DNA from: Pseudobdellovibrio sp.
GTDB taxonomy: Bacteria > Bdellovibrionota > Bdellovibrionia > Bdellovibrionales > Bdellovibrionaceae
Direction: 5' to 3'
DNA length: 49,418 nt
Assembly (NCBI GenBank): GCA_020696855.1
Contig: JAJFMT010000012.1
Span: 1-49,418 of the forward strand
This document shows, piece by piece, positions 8,702 through 16,861 of the stretch (position 1 is its first letter; each line of letters begins with the position of its first letter). Below the pieces are notes generated by a model. The model did no database searches. It saw only the letters and a list, made by a program, of their open reading frames with translations, and was not told the origin of the DNA. A program made the position numbers and the translations under genes.

Positions 8702-9958
8702 TTGAAGTTTATTCGGTCACTCACCCTCACAACAGTTGCAATAGTGCTATCTGCCTGTGGTGCTGTGAAAACGACTGACAATGTCTTCCCGGCCTCAGTT
8801 AATGTTTGTGTCGAGTCTGCAAGTGAAACCCGGTTTATCGTTCACTGGGAAGACGGCTCTTACACTGTCGAAAACGGCGAATCATCTGAAAAATTCCGTT
8901 CTGAATTCGTATCTGAAAATTTAGAAAAAATTAAACACGTCGATCAGGACAGACGCTTGCGTATCCATGTTGAATCAGCAGAGCAAATGGACGGCGAAGG
9001 CGATGTCGGAGCCGAGTCTCTTAACTGGGGCCCTTATCAAATGGACGCTCAGTCTCTTTGGAATAAAAACATTCAGGGTGAAAGCGTAATCATCGGGGTT
9101 ATCGACGGTATGGTTGATACAACTCATCCGCAGATCGCAAACAGCATTGCATTAAATACCGGTGAAATTCCTAAAAATAATATTGATGATGACGGTAACG
9201 GTTTCGTTGATGATTACAAAGGTATTCAGGTGAATTCTGAACCGAATGATCCTGTTGTAAACCGTCACGGAACACATGTGACAGGAATTATTGTTGCTGA
9301 TCCTTCTGCCGGTGCTATCAATGGTGTTGCTCCTCGCGCAAAAGTATTGCCGGCACAGTTTATTGCAAACGACGGCGGTGGCTCGATCGGTGATGCGATC
9401 GTAGCGTTAAACTACGTTGCAAACCGTGGCGCAAAAATTATCAATATGAGCTGGGGCCTTGACCCGTGTATGGATATTCCGAACTTGCGTTCGACGTTAA
9501 GTGATTTAAATAACCGCGGAATATTATTGGTAACTGCTGCCGGAAACGGCGACAGCAGCGGCGTTGGTATCAACATGGACTCGACTCCTTCCTTCCCGTC
9601 AGCCTATAATTTCGGGAACCAAATCAACGTCGCCGCATCAACGATGAGCATGTCACTGATCGGTTTTTCAAACTATGGGACTAAAAGTGTACACGTTGCC
9701 GCGCCGGGTGTAGGAATTTACTCAACAACTCCAATGAACCAAATCGAAACCATGAGCGGAACAAGTATGGCCGCACCGATGGTTTCCGGTGTCGCTGCAC
9801 TCTTATGGGGCGCTATCCCTAGTGCTTCAGCAGCACAAATTAAGCAGGCGATCTTAGAATCTGTTACGCGCCCCTCGACTCCGCTGCGAGTTTCTACAGG
9901 CGGAGTTGTTAATGCATACGATGCGTTAACCAAACTGCGCGCGATCACTGGACAGTAA
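8702..9958 (+). CDS. Subtilisin-like serine protease, lipoprotein (S8 family)
   Basis: Exported S8 peptidase of 418 aa. The N-terminus is a lipoprotein signal with lipobox LSAC (Cys19), so it should be anchored to a membrane facing outward. Residues about 30-100 look like an inhibitor-type propeptide. The catalytic triad is complete: Asp135 in GVIDG, His189 in RHGTHVTG, Ser355 in SGTSMAAP, with the oxyanion Asn282 in AAGNG. DDDGNGFVDD (162-171) is a likely calcium-binding loop. The start is TTG, placed five bases after GAGGT, with no better ATG near the signal peptide. It stands alone between the nucleoside operon and asnS. In predatory relatives such proteases are abundant and may digest prey protein; that role here is inference. 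Confidence 0.92.
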   Translation: MKFIRSLTLTTVAIVLSACGAVKTTDNVFPASVNVCVESASETRFIVHWEDGSYTVENGESSEKFRSEFVSENLEKIKHVDQDRRLRIHVESAEQMDGEGDVGAESLNWGPYQMDAQSLWNKNIQGESVIIGVIDGMVDTTHPQIANSIALNTGEIPKNNIDDDGNGFVDDYKGIQVNSEPNDPVVNRHGTHVTGIIVADPSAGAINGVAPRAKVLPAQFIANDGGGSIGDAIVALNYVANRGAKIINMSWGLDPCMDIPNLRSTLSDLNNRGILLVTAAGNGDSSGVGINMDSTPSFPSAYNFGNQINVAASTMSMSLIGFSNYGTKSVHVAAPGVGIYSTTPMNQIETMSGTSMAAPMVSGVAALLWGAIPSASAAQIKQAILESVTRPSTPLRVSTGGVVNAYDALTKLRAITGQ

Positions 9959-9979
9959 GAAATCAAATAGAAAATCTAC

Positions 9980-10009
9980 TTGTTGATAGCATCGGCCCTT
10001 AGCTAGAAT
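9980..10009 (+). promoter_or_regulatory. Sigma-70 type promoter of asnS
   Basis: TTGTTG (9980-9985), an 18-base spacer and TAGAAT (10004-10009) match a housekeeping promoter. Transcription would start near 10016, leaving a leader of about 23 bases that contains GAGGTAAGG. TTGATA (9983-9988) is an alternative -35 with a 15-base spacer. Confidence 0.55.
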
Positions 10010-10038
10010 GATGCCTTTCCAATTGAGGTAAGGTGTCT

Positions 10039-11328
10039 ATGAGAATCTATATCAACGAACTAAAAGATCATGTTGGCCAAACCATTGAACTTAAAGGCTG
10101 GGCTTACCAAACAAGATCATCAGGCAAAGTTAAATTTTTAGAATTACGTGATGGCACAGGAATCGTTTCCTGCGTCTTTTTTCCGGCTGATTGCGGCCCT
10201 GAAGTTTTTGCGAACTTCGACCAGATCACGCAAGAGTGCTCGCTAAAAGTTACGGGCACTGTTCGCCAGCACCCGAAACACCAGAACGTTTTTGAAATGG
10301 GTGTTAAAGGTTTTGAGATTATCGGTAAATCAGAAAACTACCCGATTACTCCAAAAGAGCACGGCACAGATTTTTTGATGGAGAACCGCCATTTATGGAT
10401 TCGTTCTAAACGCCAGCATGCGATCTTGCGTGTACGCGCCGAGATCGTTTCTGCTATTCATGACTTTTTTGACGGACGTGGTTTCACGCTGACAGACGCA
10501 CCGATCTTTACTCCTGCCGCGTGCGAAGGAACTTCAAATTTATTTGAAACAAAATACTTCGACGACAAAATGTATTTATCTCAGTCAGGCCAGCTCTACA
10601 TGGAGGCCACATCGAAAGCGCTTGGAAAAGTTTACTGCTTCGGCCCGACTTTCCGTGCAGAGAAATCAAAAACCCGCCGTCACCTTATTGAGTTCTGGAT
10701 GGTAGAGCCTGAAGTCGCTTTCAACGACATGTACGACAATATGGATCTTGCAGAGCAGTTCACCGAATACATCGTTCAGCGTGTTTTGAAAAATAAACAG
10801 GAAGAATTAAAAGTTTTAGAGAGAGACATCTCAAAACTTGAACCGATCAAAGGAAAGTTCCCGCGTTTACATTACCGTGAAGCGGTTGAAATCATTAAAA
10901 AAGAAAACCCTGCGTTTATTGACGGAGATGACTTCGGTGCGCCGGATGAAACTATTATCTCTTCACAATTTGATAAGCCGGTTTTTGTTCACCACTTCCC
11001 GCAGGCAATCAAAGCTTTCTACATGAAAGAAGATCCGAATGATAAAGGCTATGCAATGGGCTGTGACATGCTCGCAACCGAAGGTTACGGCGAAGTGATC
11101 GGCGGCGGTCAACGTGAAGAAAGTGTTGAAACACTGATCCAAAGAATTAAAGAACACAAATTAGATCAAAAAGATTTCGAATGGTATTTGGATTTGCGAC
11201 GTTACGGTAGCGTTCCTAGTTCCGGCTTCGGCTTGGGTTTAGAGCGTGCTGTCACCTGGATTTGCGGTTTACCGCATGTTCGTGAAACCGGATCATTCCC
11301 GCGTCTTTACGGCCGCGCTTACCCTTAA
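10039..11328 (+). CDS. asnS: Asparaginyl-tRNA synthetase
   Basis: Class II aminoacyl-tRNA synthetase that charges tRNA-Asn with asparagine. It has an N-terminal OB-fold anticodon-binding domain (about 1-110; [20 protein letters not shown]) and a catalytic domain with motif 2 [17 protein letters not shown] and motif 3 [10 protein letters not shown] near the C-terminus. WMVEPEVAF and the lack of the AspRS insertion domain favour AsnRS over AspRS. Its presence implies direct Asn-tRNA charging. A GTG two codons upstream (10033) is in frame, but it lies within the ribosome binding site, so the ATG at 10039 is preferred. Only 14 bases separate it from the carboxylase genes, so read-through is likely. 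Confidence 0.95.
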   Translation: MRIYINELKDHVGQTIELKGWAYQTRSSGKVKFLELRDGTGIVSCVFFPADCGPEVFANFDQITQECSLKVTGTVRQHPKHQNVFEMGVKGFEIIGKSENYPITPKEHGTDFLMENRHLWIRSKRQHAILRVRAEIVSAIHDFFDGRGFTLTDAPIFTPAACEGTSNLFETKYFDDKMYLSQSGQLYMEATSKALGKVYCFGPTFRAEKSKTRRHLIEFWMVEPEVAFNDMYDNMDLAEQFTEYIVQRVLKNKQEELKVLERDISKLEPIKGKFPRLHYREAVEIIKKENPAFIDGDDFGAPDETIISSQFDKPVFVHHFPQAIKAFYMKEDPNDKGYAMGCDMLATEGYGEVIGGGQREESVETLIQRIKEHKLDQKDFEWYLDLRRYGSVPSSGFGLGLERAVTWICGLPHVRETGSFPRLYGRAYP

Positions 11329-11342
11329 TTAAGGAATTTCTT

Positions 11343-12899
11343 ATGAGCGATATGATGCTGAAAAAAATTGAAGAGCTCGAAAGACGCAATGAAAAAGCGT
11401 TGGCAGGCGGCGGGCCCGAAAGATTAGCCAAGCACAAACAAGGCGGAAGGCTTTCTGCGCGCGAGCGCGTGGAAGTTTTATTAGATCCGGGAAGCTTTGT
11501 TGAAATGGACCGCTTTGTTACTCACCGCTGTAACAACTTCGGGATGGAAAAAGCAAGACCTTACGGTGATGGTATTATCACCGGTTACGGCCGCATCAAC
11601 GGCAAGCTTGTTTACTTGTCGTCGCAGGACTTTACAGTTACCGGCGGCTCTATGTCGCGCACGCAGGCGAATAAAATCTGCAAGGTAATGGATCTCGCAA
11701 TTAAGAACGGCGCACCTTTTGTTTCGATCAATGACTCTGGCGGCGCCCGAATTCAAGAGGGAATTGAGTCTCTTGGAGGTTACGCTGATATTTTTACCCG
11801 CAACACGCTGGCTTCAGGTGTTGTTCCGCAAATCACGGCGATCATGGGCCCGTGCGCAGGCGGTGCCGTTTACTCTCCTTCAATTACGGATTTCGTTTTC
11901 ATGGTTGAAAACACCAGCTACATGTTTGTTACCGGCCCTGATGTTATTAAAACCGTTACTCATGAAGACGTAACAAAAGAAGAATTGGGCGGAGCTTCCA
12001 CTCACGCACAAAAGTCAGGTGTTTGTCACTTTACCGCACGTGATGACAAGCATTGTTTACTACTGATCAGAGAATTGATGAGCTTCTTGCCGTCAAACAA
12101 TCTGGATGACAGTGTTTCTTTAGCCACTAAAGACCGTCCTGACCGTATCGTTGATTCTTTGAATACATTAATTCCCGACAGTCCAAAAAAACCATACGAC
12201 ATGCTTCAGCTTATTTCAGAAGTTGTGGATGAAGGTTATTTTCTTGAGATTCACAAACAGTTCGCTCCGAATATTATCGTTGGATTTTCGCGCTTTAACG
12301 GTCGCCCTGTGGGCATCGTTGCGAATCAGCCGCAAGTCCTTGCAGGATGCCTGAACATCGAAGCTTCACGCAAAGCCGCGCGCTTTATCCGCTTCTGTGA
12401 TGCGTTTAATATTCCGATCGTCAGCTTCGTGGACGTTCCTGGGTTCTTACCGGGTAAAGACCAGGAGTGGAACGGCATCATCACTCATGGCGCAAAACTT
12501 TTGTATGCTTATGCGGAAGCGACGGTTCCTAAAGTAACGTTGATTACCCGTAAAGCTTACGGTGGTGCTTACATTGTAATGGGTTCAAAACTTTTACGAA
12601 GTGACGTAAATTTAGCTTTCCCATCAGCAGAGATCGCCGTTATGGGTGCCGAAGGTGCTGTTAACATTATTCAGCGTGATGCTATCGCCAAAGCGAAAGA
12701 TCCTGCGGCAGAACGTGCCCGCTTAACGGCCGAATACGAAGAGATGTTCAGTAATCCTTATGTTTCTGCCGAACTCGGTTACACAGATGAGGTGATTGAG
12801 CCTGCATTAACACGTAAACGCATTATTGACTCACTTGAGATGTTAAAAAACAAACGGGATATCATTCCACCGAAAAAACACGGAAACATTCCGCTGTAA
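11343..12899 (+). CDS. pccB: Acyl-CoA carboxylase, carboxyltransferase subunit
   Basis: Transfers the carboxyl group from biotin to an acyl-CoA, giving methylmalonyl-CoA from propionyl-CoA or malonyl-CoA from acetyl-CoA. The 518 aa contain both crotonase-like halves: [12 protein letters not shown] (130-141) and [11 protein letters not shown] (169-179) in the N half, [12 protein letters not shown] and [10 protein letters not shown] in the C half. At the position that is Asp in typical propionyl-CoA enzymes (AYGGAYD) this protein has Ile411, the residue found in acetyl-CoA-type subunits, so substrate preference is open. The start ATG follows AAGGA, which is part of the palindrome CCTTAATTAAGG (11323-11334). 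It is the first gene of a three-gene carboxylase set. Confidence 0.92.
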   Translation: MSDMMLKKIEELERRNEKALAGGGPERLAKHKQGGRLSARERVEVLLDPGSFVEMDRFVTHRCNNFGMEKARPYGDGIITGYGRINGKLVYLSSQDFTVTGGSMSRTQANKICKVMDLAIKNGAPFVSINDSGGARIQEGIESLGGYADIFTRNTLASGVVPQITAIMGPCAGGAVYSPSITDFVFMVENTSYMFVTGPDVIKTVTHEDVTKEELGGASTHAQKSGVCHFTARDDKHCLLLIRELMSFLPSNNLDDSVSLATKDRPDRIVDSLNTLIPDSPKKPYDMLQLISEVVDEGYFLEIHKQFAPNIIVGFSRFNGRPVGIVANQPQVLAGCLNIEASRKAARFIRFCDAFNIPIVSFVDVPGFLPGKDQEWNGIITHGAKLLYAYAEATVPKVTLITRKAYGGAYIVMGSKLLRSDVNLAFPSAEIAVMGAEGAVNIIQRDAIAKAKDPAAERARLTAEYEEMFSNPYVSAELGYTDEVIEPALTRKRIIDSLEMLKNKRDIIPPKKHGNIPL

Positions 12900-12917
12900 T
12901 TCGTACGAGGTTTTATA

Positions 12918-14426
12918 ATGATTACTCCTCCATTTAAAAAGATTCTGATTGCGAACCGCGGTGAAATTGCGATTCGCATTACCCGTGGTTGCCGCGAACT
13001 GGGTATCGCAACGGTTGCCGTATTCAGCGAAGCCGACCGCGACAGTCTTCACGTTTTTCTTGCGGATGAGGCCTACCATATCGGCCCTGCCCCATCCAAA
13101 GAAAGCTATTTGAACTACCGCAAGATTATTGAAGTTGCAAAGCAGGCCGGAGCCGACGCTATTCATCCCGGTTACGGATTTCTTTCGGAAAATCCGGTAT
13201 TTGTGCGTGCTTGCCGTGAGGCCGGGATTACTTTTATTGGCCCCACTCCTGAGAATATGGAAGCCATGGGAGACAAACTTTCGGCTAAAGCTCTCATGCG
13301 AAAAGCCAATGTTCCTTTGGTTCCCGGCAGCGACGGCGCCGTTGAAACGGTTGAAGAGGCCATAGAAGTAGTAAAGAAAATCGGTTACCCCGTCATCATT
13401 AAAGCTTCTGCCGGCGGTGGCGGTAAAGGCATGCGTGTTGTTCGCGCTGAATCTGAACTGGAAAGCGCATTTCGTGCCTGCCGTTCTGAAGGCCAGAACT
13501 ATTTTGCTAATCCTGCTGTTTATATCGAACGCTTCATCAATGATCCAAAGCATATAGAAATTCAGGTTTTCGGCGATACACATGGTAACGTCGTTCACTT
13601 ATTTGAACGCGAATGTTCCGTTCAACGACGACACCAAAAAATTATTGAAGAATCCCCTTCTCCAAGTGTTCCGAACGATGTTCGTTTAAAACTGGGTGAA
13701 GCAGCTGTTCGCGCGGCTAAATCCATTAACTATGTCGGCGCCGGAACGATTGAATTTATTTTTGATAATCAGACAAAAGAATTTTTCTTTATGGAGATGA
13801 ACACACGTCTTCAGGTTGAACATCCGATTACAGAGCTTGTGACCGGCTACGATTTGGTAAAAGAACAGATCTGGGTCGCAAAAGGAAATCCGTTAAGCTT
13901 TAAACAATCAGATATCAGACAAAAAGGTCACGCGATTGAAGCCCGTATCTGCGCAGAAGACCCTGTAACCTACAAACCGAGTCCGGGCCGTATTCGCGCC
14001 TGCCGTCACCCCCAAGGGCCGTTTGTGCGAATTGATTCCTATGCGTATCCCGGTTATGAAGTTCCTATCTATTACGACCCGATGATCGGTAAAGTGATCA
14101 CCTGGGGCGAAACGCGTGAAGAAGCTATCAACCGCATGGAGCGCGCTTTATCAGAATTCGTTTTGACAGGGATTAAAAGTAACATCGTTTTACACAAAAC
14201 CATTTTAAAGCATCCTAAATTTTTAGACGGCAGCTACACCACTCAGTTTATCGAAAAAAATTTCGAGGTCTTAGAACCTGAAATCTTTAAAGAAATTGAC
14301 GACCCGGTTTTCATTATTGCAGCTGCTATCACTGCTTATCAGGACCGCCAGTCAAAAGATGTTCGCCGCTTGAATGTGGCCTCTAACTGGCGCCGTATCG
14401 GCCGCAAAATCCAATTAAGAACGTAA
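12918..14426 (+). CDS. accC: Biotin carboxylase subunit of the acyl-CoA carboxylase
   Basis: Carboxylates biotin using ATP and bicarbonate. The 502-aa ATP-grasp protein has KKILIANRGEIAIR at the N-terminus, HPGYGFLSEN (83-92), the ATP-binding glycine loop KASAGGGGKGMRVV (162-175), RECSVQRRHQK (231-241) and EMNTRLQVEH (293-302), all as in biotin carboxylases. It stops after the biotin carboxylase C-terminal region and lacks the fused biotin carrier found in many PccA or MccA proteins; the carrier is the next gene. It is spaced 18 bases after the carboxyltransferase and 10 before the carrier, so the three are one operon. Start ATG after GAGG. Confidence 0.93.
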   Translation: MITPPFKKILIANRGEIAIRITRGCRELGIATVAVFSEADRDSLHVFLADEAYHIGPAPSKESYLNYRKIIEVAKQAGADAIHPGYGFLSENPVFVRACREAGITFIGPTPENMEAMGDKLSAKALMRKANVPLVPGSDGAVETVEEAIEVVKKIGYPVIIKASAGGGGKGMRVVRAESELESAFRACRSEGQNYFANPAVYIERFINDPKHIEIQVFGDTHGNVVHLFERECSVQRRHQKIIEESPSPSVPNDVRLKLGEAAVRAAKSINYVGAGTIEFIFDNQTKEFFFMEMNTRLQVEHPITELVTGYDLVKEQIWVAKGNPLSFKQSDIRQKGHAIEARICAEDPVTYKPSPGRIRACRHPQGPFVRIDSYAYPGYEVPIYYDPMIGKVITWGETREEAINRMERALSEFVLTGIKSNIVLHKTILKHPKFLDGSYTTQFIEKNFEVLEPEIFKEIDDPVFIIAAAITAYQDRQSKDVRRLNVASNWRRIGRKIQLRT

Positions 14427-14436
14427 AGGACATCAC

Positions 14437-14967
14437 ATGTATTTTGAATGCGAACTTAAAGGCAAAAAATATAAAGTGGATGTGATCGAAGGCCGTCACA
14501 ACTGGAAAGTTTCTCTTCAGTTAGAAGGCCAAGAGTGGAAGCACTACGATATTTCTAAAAATGATTACAAATCCGCGGAAGAGTATGTGAGCTTTCTTTT
14601 TGAAGGAAAGTCATACCTTATCGATGTACTCGGTCAAGATACCGAATATACGGTTTTTACGCGTAACTCTTTCCGTACCATGCAGATCTACAATGACGAA
14701 ATGCTTTTACACCGCTCTTTGAAAAAAGGTGGCGGCATGGGCGGCGATACAATTTTAAAAGCCGGCATGCCTGGTAAAGTTATTGAAATCTTTGTTAAGC
14801 CCGGAGACGAAGTTAAATCAGGTAAGCCTTTACTGATTATGGAAGCCATGAAAATGGAAAACGAAATGCGTGCTTCCACCGACGTAAAAGTAAAAGAAGT
14901 AAAAGTGAAGCAGGGCGATTCAGTAGAATCCGGCGCTGTCTTGATCATCTTCGAAGATAAAAAATAA
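14437..14967 (+). CDS. Biotin carboxyl carrier protein of the acyl-CoA carboxylase
   Basis: A 176-aa carrier subunit. Residues about 105-175 form a biotinyl domain with the biotin-accepting Lys139 in EAMKMENEM. The first 95 residues are unlike the AccB Pro/Ala linker. They form a domain of about the size and pattern (YKVDV, SYLIDVLGQ) of the BT or linker domain that joins carrier to carboxylase in propionyl/methylcrotonyl-CoA carboxylases, here detached from the biotin carboxylase. This supports a PCC/MCC-like holoenzyme rather than the fatty-acid AccABCD enzyme. The start ATG follows AAAGGA. It is the last gene of the carboxylase operon. Confidence 0.9.
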   Translation: MYFECELKGKKYKVDVIEGRHNWKVSLQLEGQEWKHYDISKNDYKSAEEYVSFLFEGKSYLIDVLGQDTEYTVFTRNSFRTMQIYNDEMLLHRSLKKGGGMGGDTILKAGMPGKVIEIFVKPGDEVKSGKPLLIMEAMKMENEMRASTDVKVKEVKVKQGDSVESGAVLIIFEDKK

Positions 14968-14985
14968 AGTGGCCCTGGGAAAACC

Positions 14986-15050
14986 TGTTCCGAACTCTGG
15001 AACATGAATATTTTCCGTGTTCCATTTTGTTTGGAACACTTTGTTCCAAA
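14986..15050. promoter_or_regulatory. Cluster of TGTTCC/GGAACA palindromes (operator candidates)
   Basis: Four half-sites fall within 65 bases. TGTTCC (14986-14991) and GGAACA (14999-15004) are 7 apart. TGTTCC (15018-15023) is followed by the near-perfect operator TTTGGAACA-ctt-TGTTCCAAA (15030-15050; 9-base arms, 3-base spacer). The same 3-base-spaced palindrome recurs upstream of the next secreted-protein gene, which makes a regulator-binding site more likely than chance. Its centre is about 100 bases before the ATG at 15138. Confidence 0.55.
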
Positions 15051-15085
15051 ATTTCTGGTGTTTTGAATCATACTTAATTAGGTTC

Positions 15086-15130
15086 CTCCTTAAGAAATCA
15101 GCCAATGAACGGCTGAATAGCTAAAAGGAG
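15086..15130 (+). promoter_or_regulatory. Two-tier hairpin hiding the ribosome binding site of the 15138 gene
   Basis: CTCCTT (15086-15091) is complementary to the ribosome binding site AAGGAG (15125-15130). Between them TCAGCC (15098-15103) pairs with GGCTGA (15111-15116) around a 7-base loop, which would bring the outer arms together. The result is an inner 6-pair and an outer 6-pair stem that masks initiation at ATG 15138. Confidence 0.45.
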
Positions 15131-15137
15131 TTAAACC

Positions 15138-15734
15138 ATGAAAACCCTAAGTCTCACTTTAATCTGTCTGTTGTCTTCTTTGTCGTCGGTAGCAGGCACG
15201 CTTCAACCCGCTAAAGTCAAAGCGCTTCCCTTCGTTGCAGGAGTTCCTGCATCTGCAGGAACCGGATGCGTTGGTGGTGCTGACGTACGAATTGAAAGAA
15301 ACGGCCGCGTAACTGTTTTGCCGGCTATGGAAGTTAAAGGCACAGACGCTTTAACTTCTTTCTCGAGAGTATCGTGTAATATCCGTATCCCGCTTTCGGT
15401 CGCAAAGAATTACAAATTGATTATAAAAGAAATTAACAACTCCGGCTCGCACTTCGTTGAAAGCCATAATGAAATTTCTGTTTCACAAAAATTAAATTTC
15501 GTCGGCGCGCAACCTTCGGCAAATCCTGACTTAATATTGTCCGGCGAAGGACAACTGAAGTGGAAGAACGCTGTTCCGGGAAAAAATCTGGCAGAATCAC
15601 CATGCACGAGCCGCGATGTAATGCTGGCGTTAAATACGAATATGCTTCTTAAAAAAGTATCCTTGGAATCTACTAATTCCATAGCTCAGTTAGATCAGAC
15701 TCAGTTCCAAATCTCTGCAGTAAAATGTAAATAA
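15138..15734 (+). CDS. Small secreted protein, four-cysteine family (copy 1)
   Basis: A 198-aa exported protein with a signal peptide (LSLTLICLLSSLSSVAG, cleaved near residue 20). The mature domain has four cysteines in a set pattern: AGTGC (Cys44), RVSCNIRIPL (Cys80), SPCTS (Cys156) and the penultimate residue Cys197. The same pattern occurs in the proteins at 15977 and 17672, so this is a local paralogue family; two disulphides are likely. The GTGC...C...IPL layout resembles what I recall of DUF4360 secreted proteins, but I cannot confirm that. Function is unknown. Start ATG follows AAGGAG. The upstream region holds the GGAACA palindromes and a structured leader. Confidence 0.7.
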   Translation: MKTLSLTLICLLSSLSSVAGTLQPAKVKALPFVAGVPASAGTGCVGGADVRIERNGRVTVLPAMEVKGTDALTSFSRVSCNIRIPLSVAKNYKLIIKEINNSGSHFVESHNEISVSQKLNFVGAQPSANPDLILSGEGQLKWKNAVPGKNLAESPCTSRDVMLALNTNMLLKKVSLESTNSIAQLDQTQFQISAVKCK

Positions 15735-15837
15735 TTTACCGGTGTTCTGACGTTTAACGCCGCAGAACACTGGTGTCACAAAATCCAGAAACTTTGGTCA
15801 TCCATAAGGAAATCTGAATATCACCTATAAGCCGAAG

Positions 15838-15868
15838 TTTTTGGAACACCTTGGAACAACCTGTTCCA
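15838..15868. promoter_or_regulatory. GGAACA-N3-TGTTCC palindrome upstream of the 15977 gene
   Basis: TGGAACA (15852-15858), spacer acc, TGTTCCA (15862-15868) is a perfect palindrome of the same form as the one at 15030-15050. An extra half-site TTGGAACA lies at 15841-15848. The centre is about 34 bases upstream of the -24 element of the sigma-54-like promoter at 15902, so it could bind an activator or a repressor. Confidence 0.55.
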
Positions 15869-15901
15869 GAGCCAAAATAGCCTGAAAAATTAAAAAACAC
15901 C

Positions 15902-15917
15902 TGGCAGAGCCCTTGCA
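15902..15917 (+). promoter_or_regulatory. Sigma-54 (-24/-12) promoter candidate
   Basis: TGGCAGAGCCCTTGCA matches the sigma-54 consensus TGGCACG-N4-TTGCW at all key positions: GG at 15903-15904, GC at 15915-15916, ten bases between. Transcription would start near 15929, giving a leader of about 48 bases with the ribosome binding site GGGGGAG before ATG 15977. Confidence 0.5.
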
Positions 15918-15976
15918 ATTTGATCCAGCATCGGCCACAGGACGGACGGTAAAAAGAACCATACACGGGGGAGCGT

Positions 15977-16708
15977 ATGAAAAGTTTAAGTTTGATTCTG
16001 GTTTCAATATTATTCGCGGTGAATGCAAAAGCACAGCTATCGGGGGATCAGCCTGTGCCGCAAGAACCTGTTGCTCAAGAGCCGGCACCACTGGAACCAA
16101 CTTTGCCAGTGCCGCCTTCATCAGAAGAACCGCCGGTGTTACAGCCTCCAAGCGAGGAACCTCCGGTACTTGAGCCACCGAAACCAGAACCACTTCCGAT
16201 CATTATCGGGGAAGCCGGCTACGGGGGTACTGGCTGTACTGCGGGTAATGCGCTGATCGGTCATGATGACCAGGGACGGATAACGGTTCTTCTCGCACCG
16301 ATGATCGTAAGCGGGGGAAGTTCAAATGCGGCGTTTGCAAGAGCCGCATGTAGTGTGCGGGTACCGATTACTGTTCCTGAACACCACAAACTCGTGATCG
16401 TGGAGGTTTCAAACAAAGGCCTTTACGGGGTAGAGCACGGAGACTCGCTTGTTCTGACCCAAGAAAGCGGTTTTGTCGGCCAGGATAAAGTACCTCAGAC
16501 TCTGGATCTCAAACCTGACGGCGATGGCGAACTGAACTGGGACAGCTCTGTCGGACAACTGGCAGAAAGCAGCTGCACGAAAACAGAAAATGTTCTGTCA
16601 CTGAATACAAGCGCTCTGCTAAGAAAGCAAAAAGCTCAACAAACCTCAAGCTTGGTGGCTTTAGATTCTATCGAGGTTCAGTTGATGCTTGAGCTATGCG
16701 AAGACTAG
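15977..16708 (+). CDS. Small secreted protein, Pro/Glu-rich linker plus four-cysteine domain (copy 2)
   Basis: A 243-aa exported protein. After the signal peptide (LSLILVSILFAVNAKA, cleaved near residue 19) comes a low-complexity stretch of about 55 residues (20-75) made of Pro, Glu and Val, with a visible repeat SEEPPVLQP / SEEPPVLEP. It looks like an extended spacer that holds the folded domain away from a surface or wall. The folded domain (82-243) has the family cysteines: GGTGC (Cys87), RAACSVRVPI (Cys125), SSCTK (Cys200) and Cys241 near the end. It is about 240 bases downstream of copy 1, with its own GGAACA palindrome and -24/-12 promoter. Function is unknown. Confidence 0.7.
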   Translation: MKSLSLILVSILFAVNAKAQLSGDQPVPQEPVAQEPAPLEPTLPVPPSSEEPPVLQPPSEEPPVLEPPKPEPLPIIIGEAGYGGTGCTAGNALIGHDDQGRITVLLAPMIVSGGSSNAAFARAACSVRVPITVPEHHKLVIVEVSNKGLYGVEHGDSLVLTQESGFVGQDKVPQTLDLKPDGDGELNWDSSVGQLAESSCTKTENVLSLNTSALLRKQKAQQTSSLVALDSIEVQLMLELCED

Positions 16709-16749
16709 ATTAGAGCCATGCGAAGAATAGTTCATCTCGCACGAAGCAT

Positions 16750-16765
16750 CGGCTAAGAAATTGCT
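16750..16765 (+). promoter_or_regulatory. Second -24/-12-like element, upstream of the TIGR02147 gene
   Basis: CGGCTAAGAAATTGCT has GG at 16751-16752 and GC at 16763-16764 with the required ten bases between, plus TTGCT. The -24 part is weaker than at 15902 (CGGCT rather than TGGCA). It would drive the regulator gene at 16862 with a leader of about 85 bases. Confidence 0.3.
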
Positions 16766-16861
16766 AAGCAAATTTCGGAGCATAAAAGAGAATAAAAAGT
16801 ATTTAAAATCGACTCAGTTATTTAAGAAAGAAACCGGCTGTAAAAAATTCAGGAGTGTTGT

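Noticed and set aside
10039..11328. Aspartyl-tRNA synthetase
   Set aside because: It lacks the bacterial AspRS insertion domain and matches AsnRS motifs such as WMVEPEVAF.
12843..13598. Long open frame on the minus strand inside the biotin carboxylase gene
   Set aside because: It is fully antisense to a clear ATP-grasp gene, has no ribosome binding site and no recognisable domain.
15030..15050. TTTGGAACA-ctt-TGTTCCAAA read as an intrinsic terminator of the carboxylase operon
   Set aside because: There is no T-run after the stem and the same palindrome recurs upstream of another gene, so an operator fits better.
14986..15868. GGAACA/TGTTCC sites as LexA (SOS) boxes
   Set aside because: The spacing is 3 bases rather than the 4 of the Gram-positive GAAC-N4-GTTC box, no SOS gene is nearby, and the Bdellovibrio LexA box I recall is of TTAC-N3-GTAA type.
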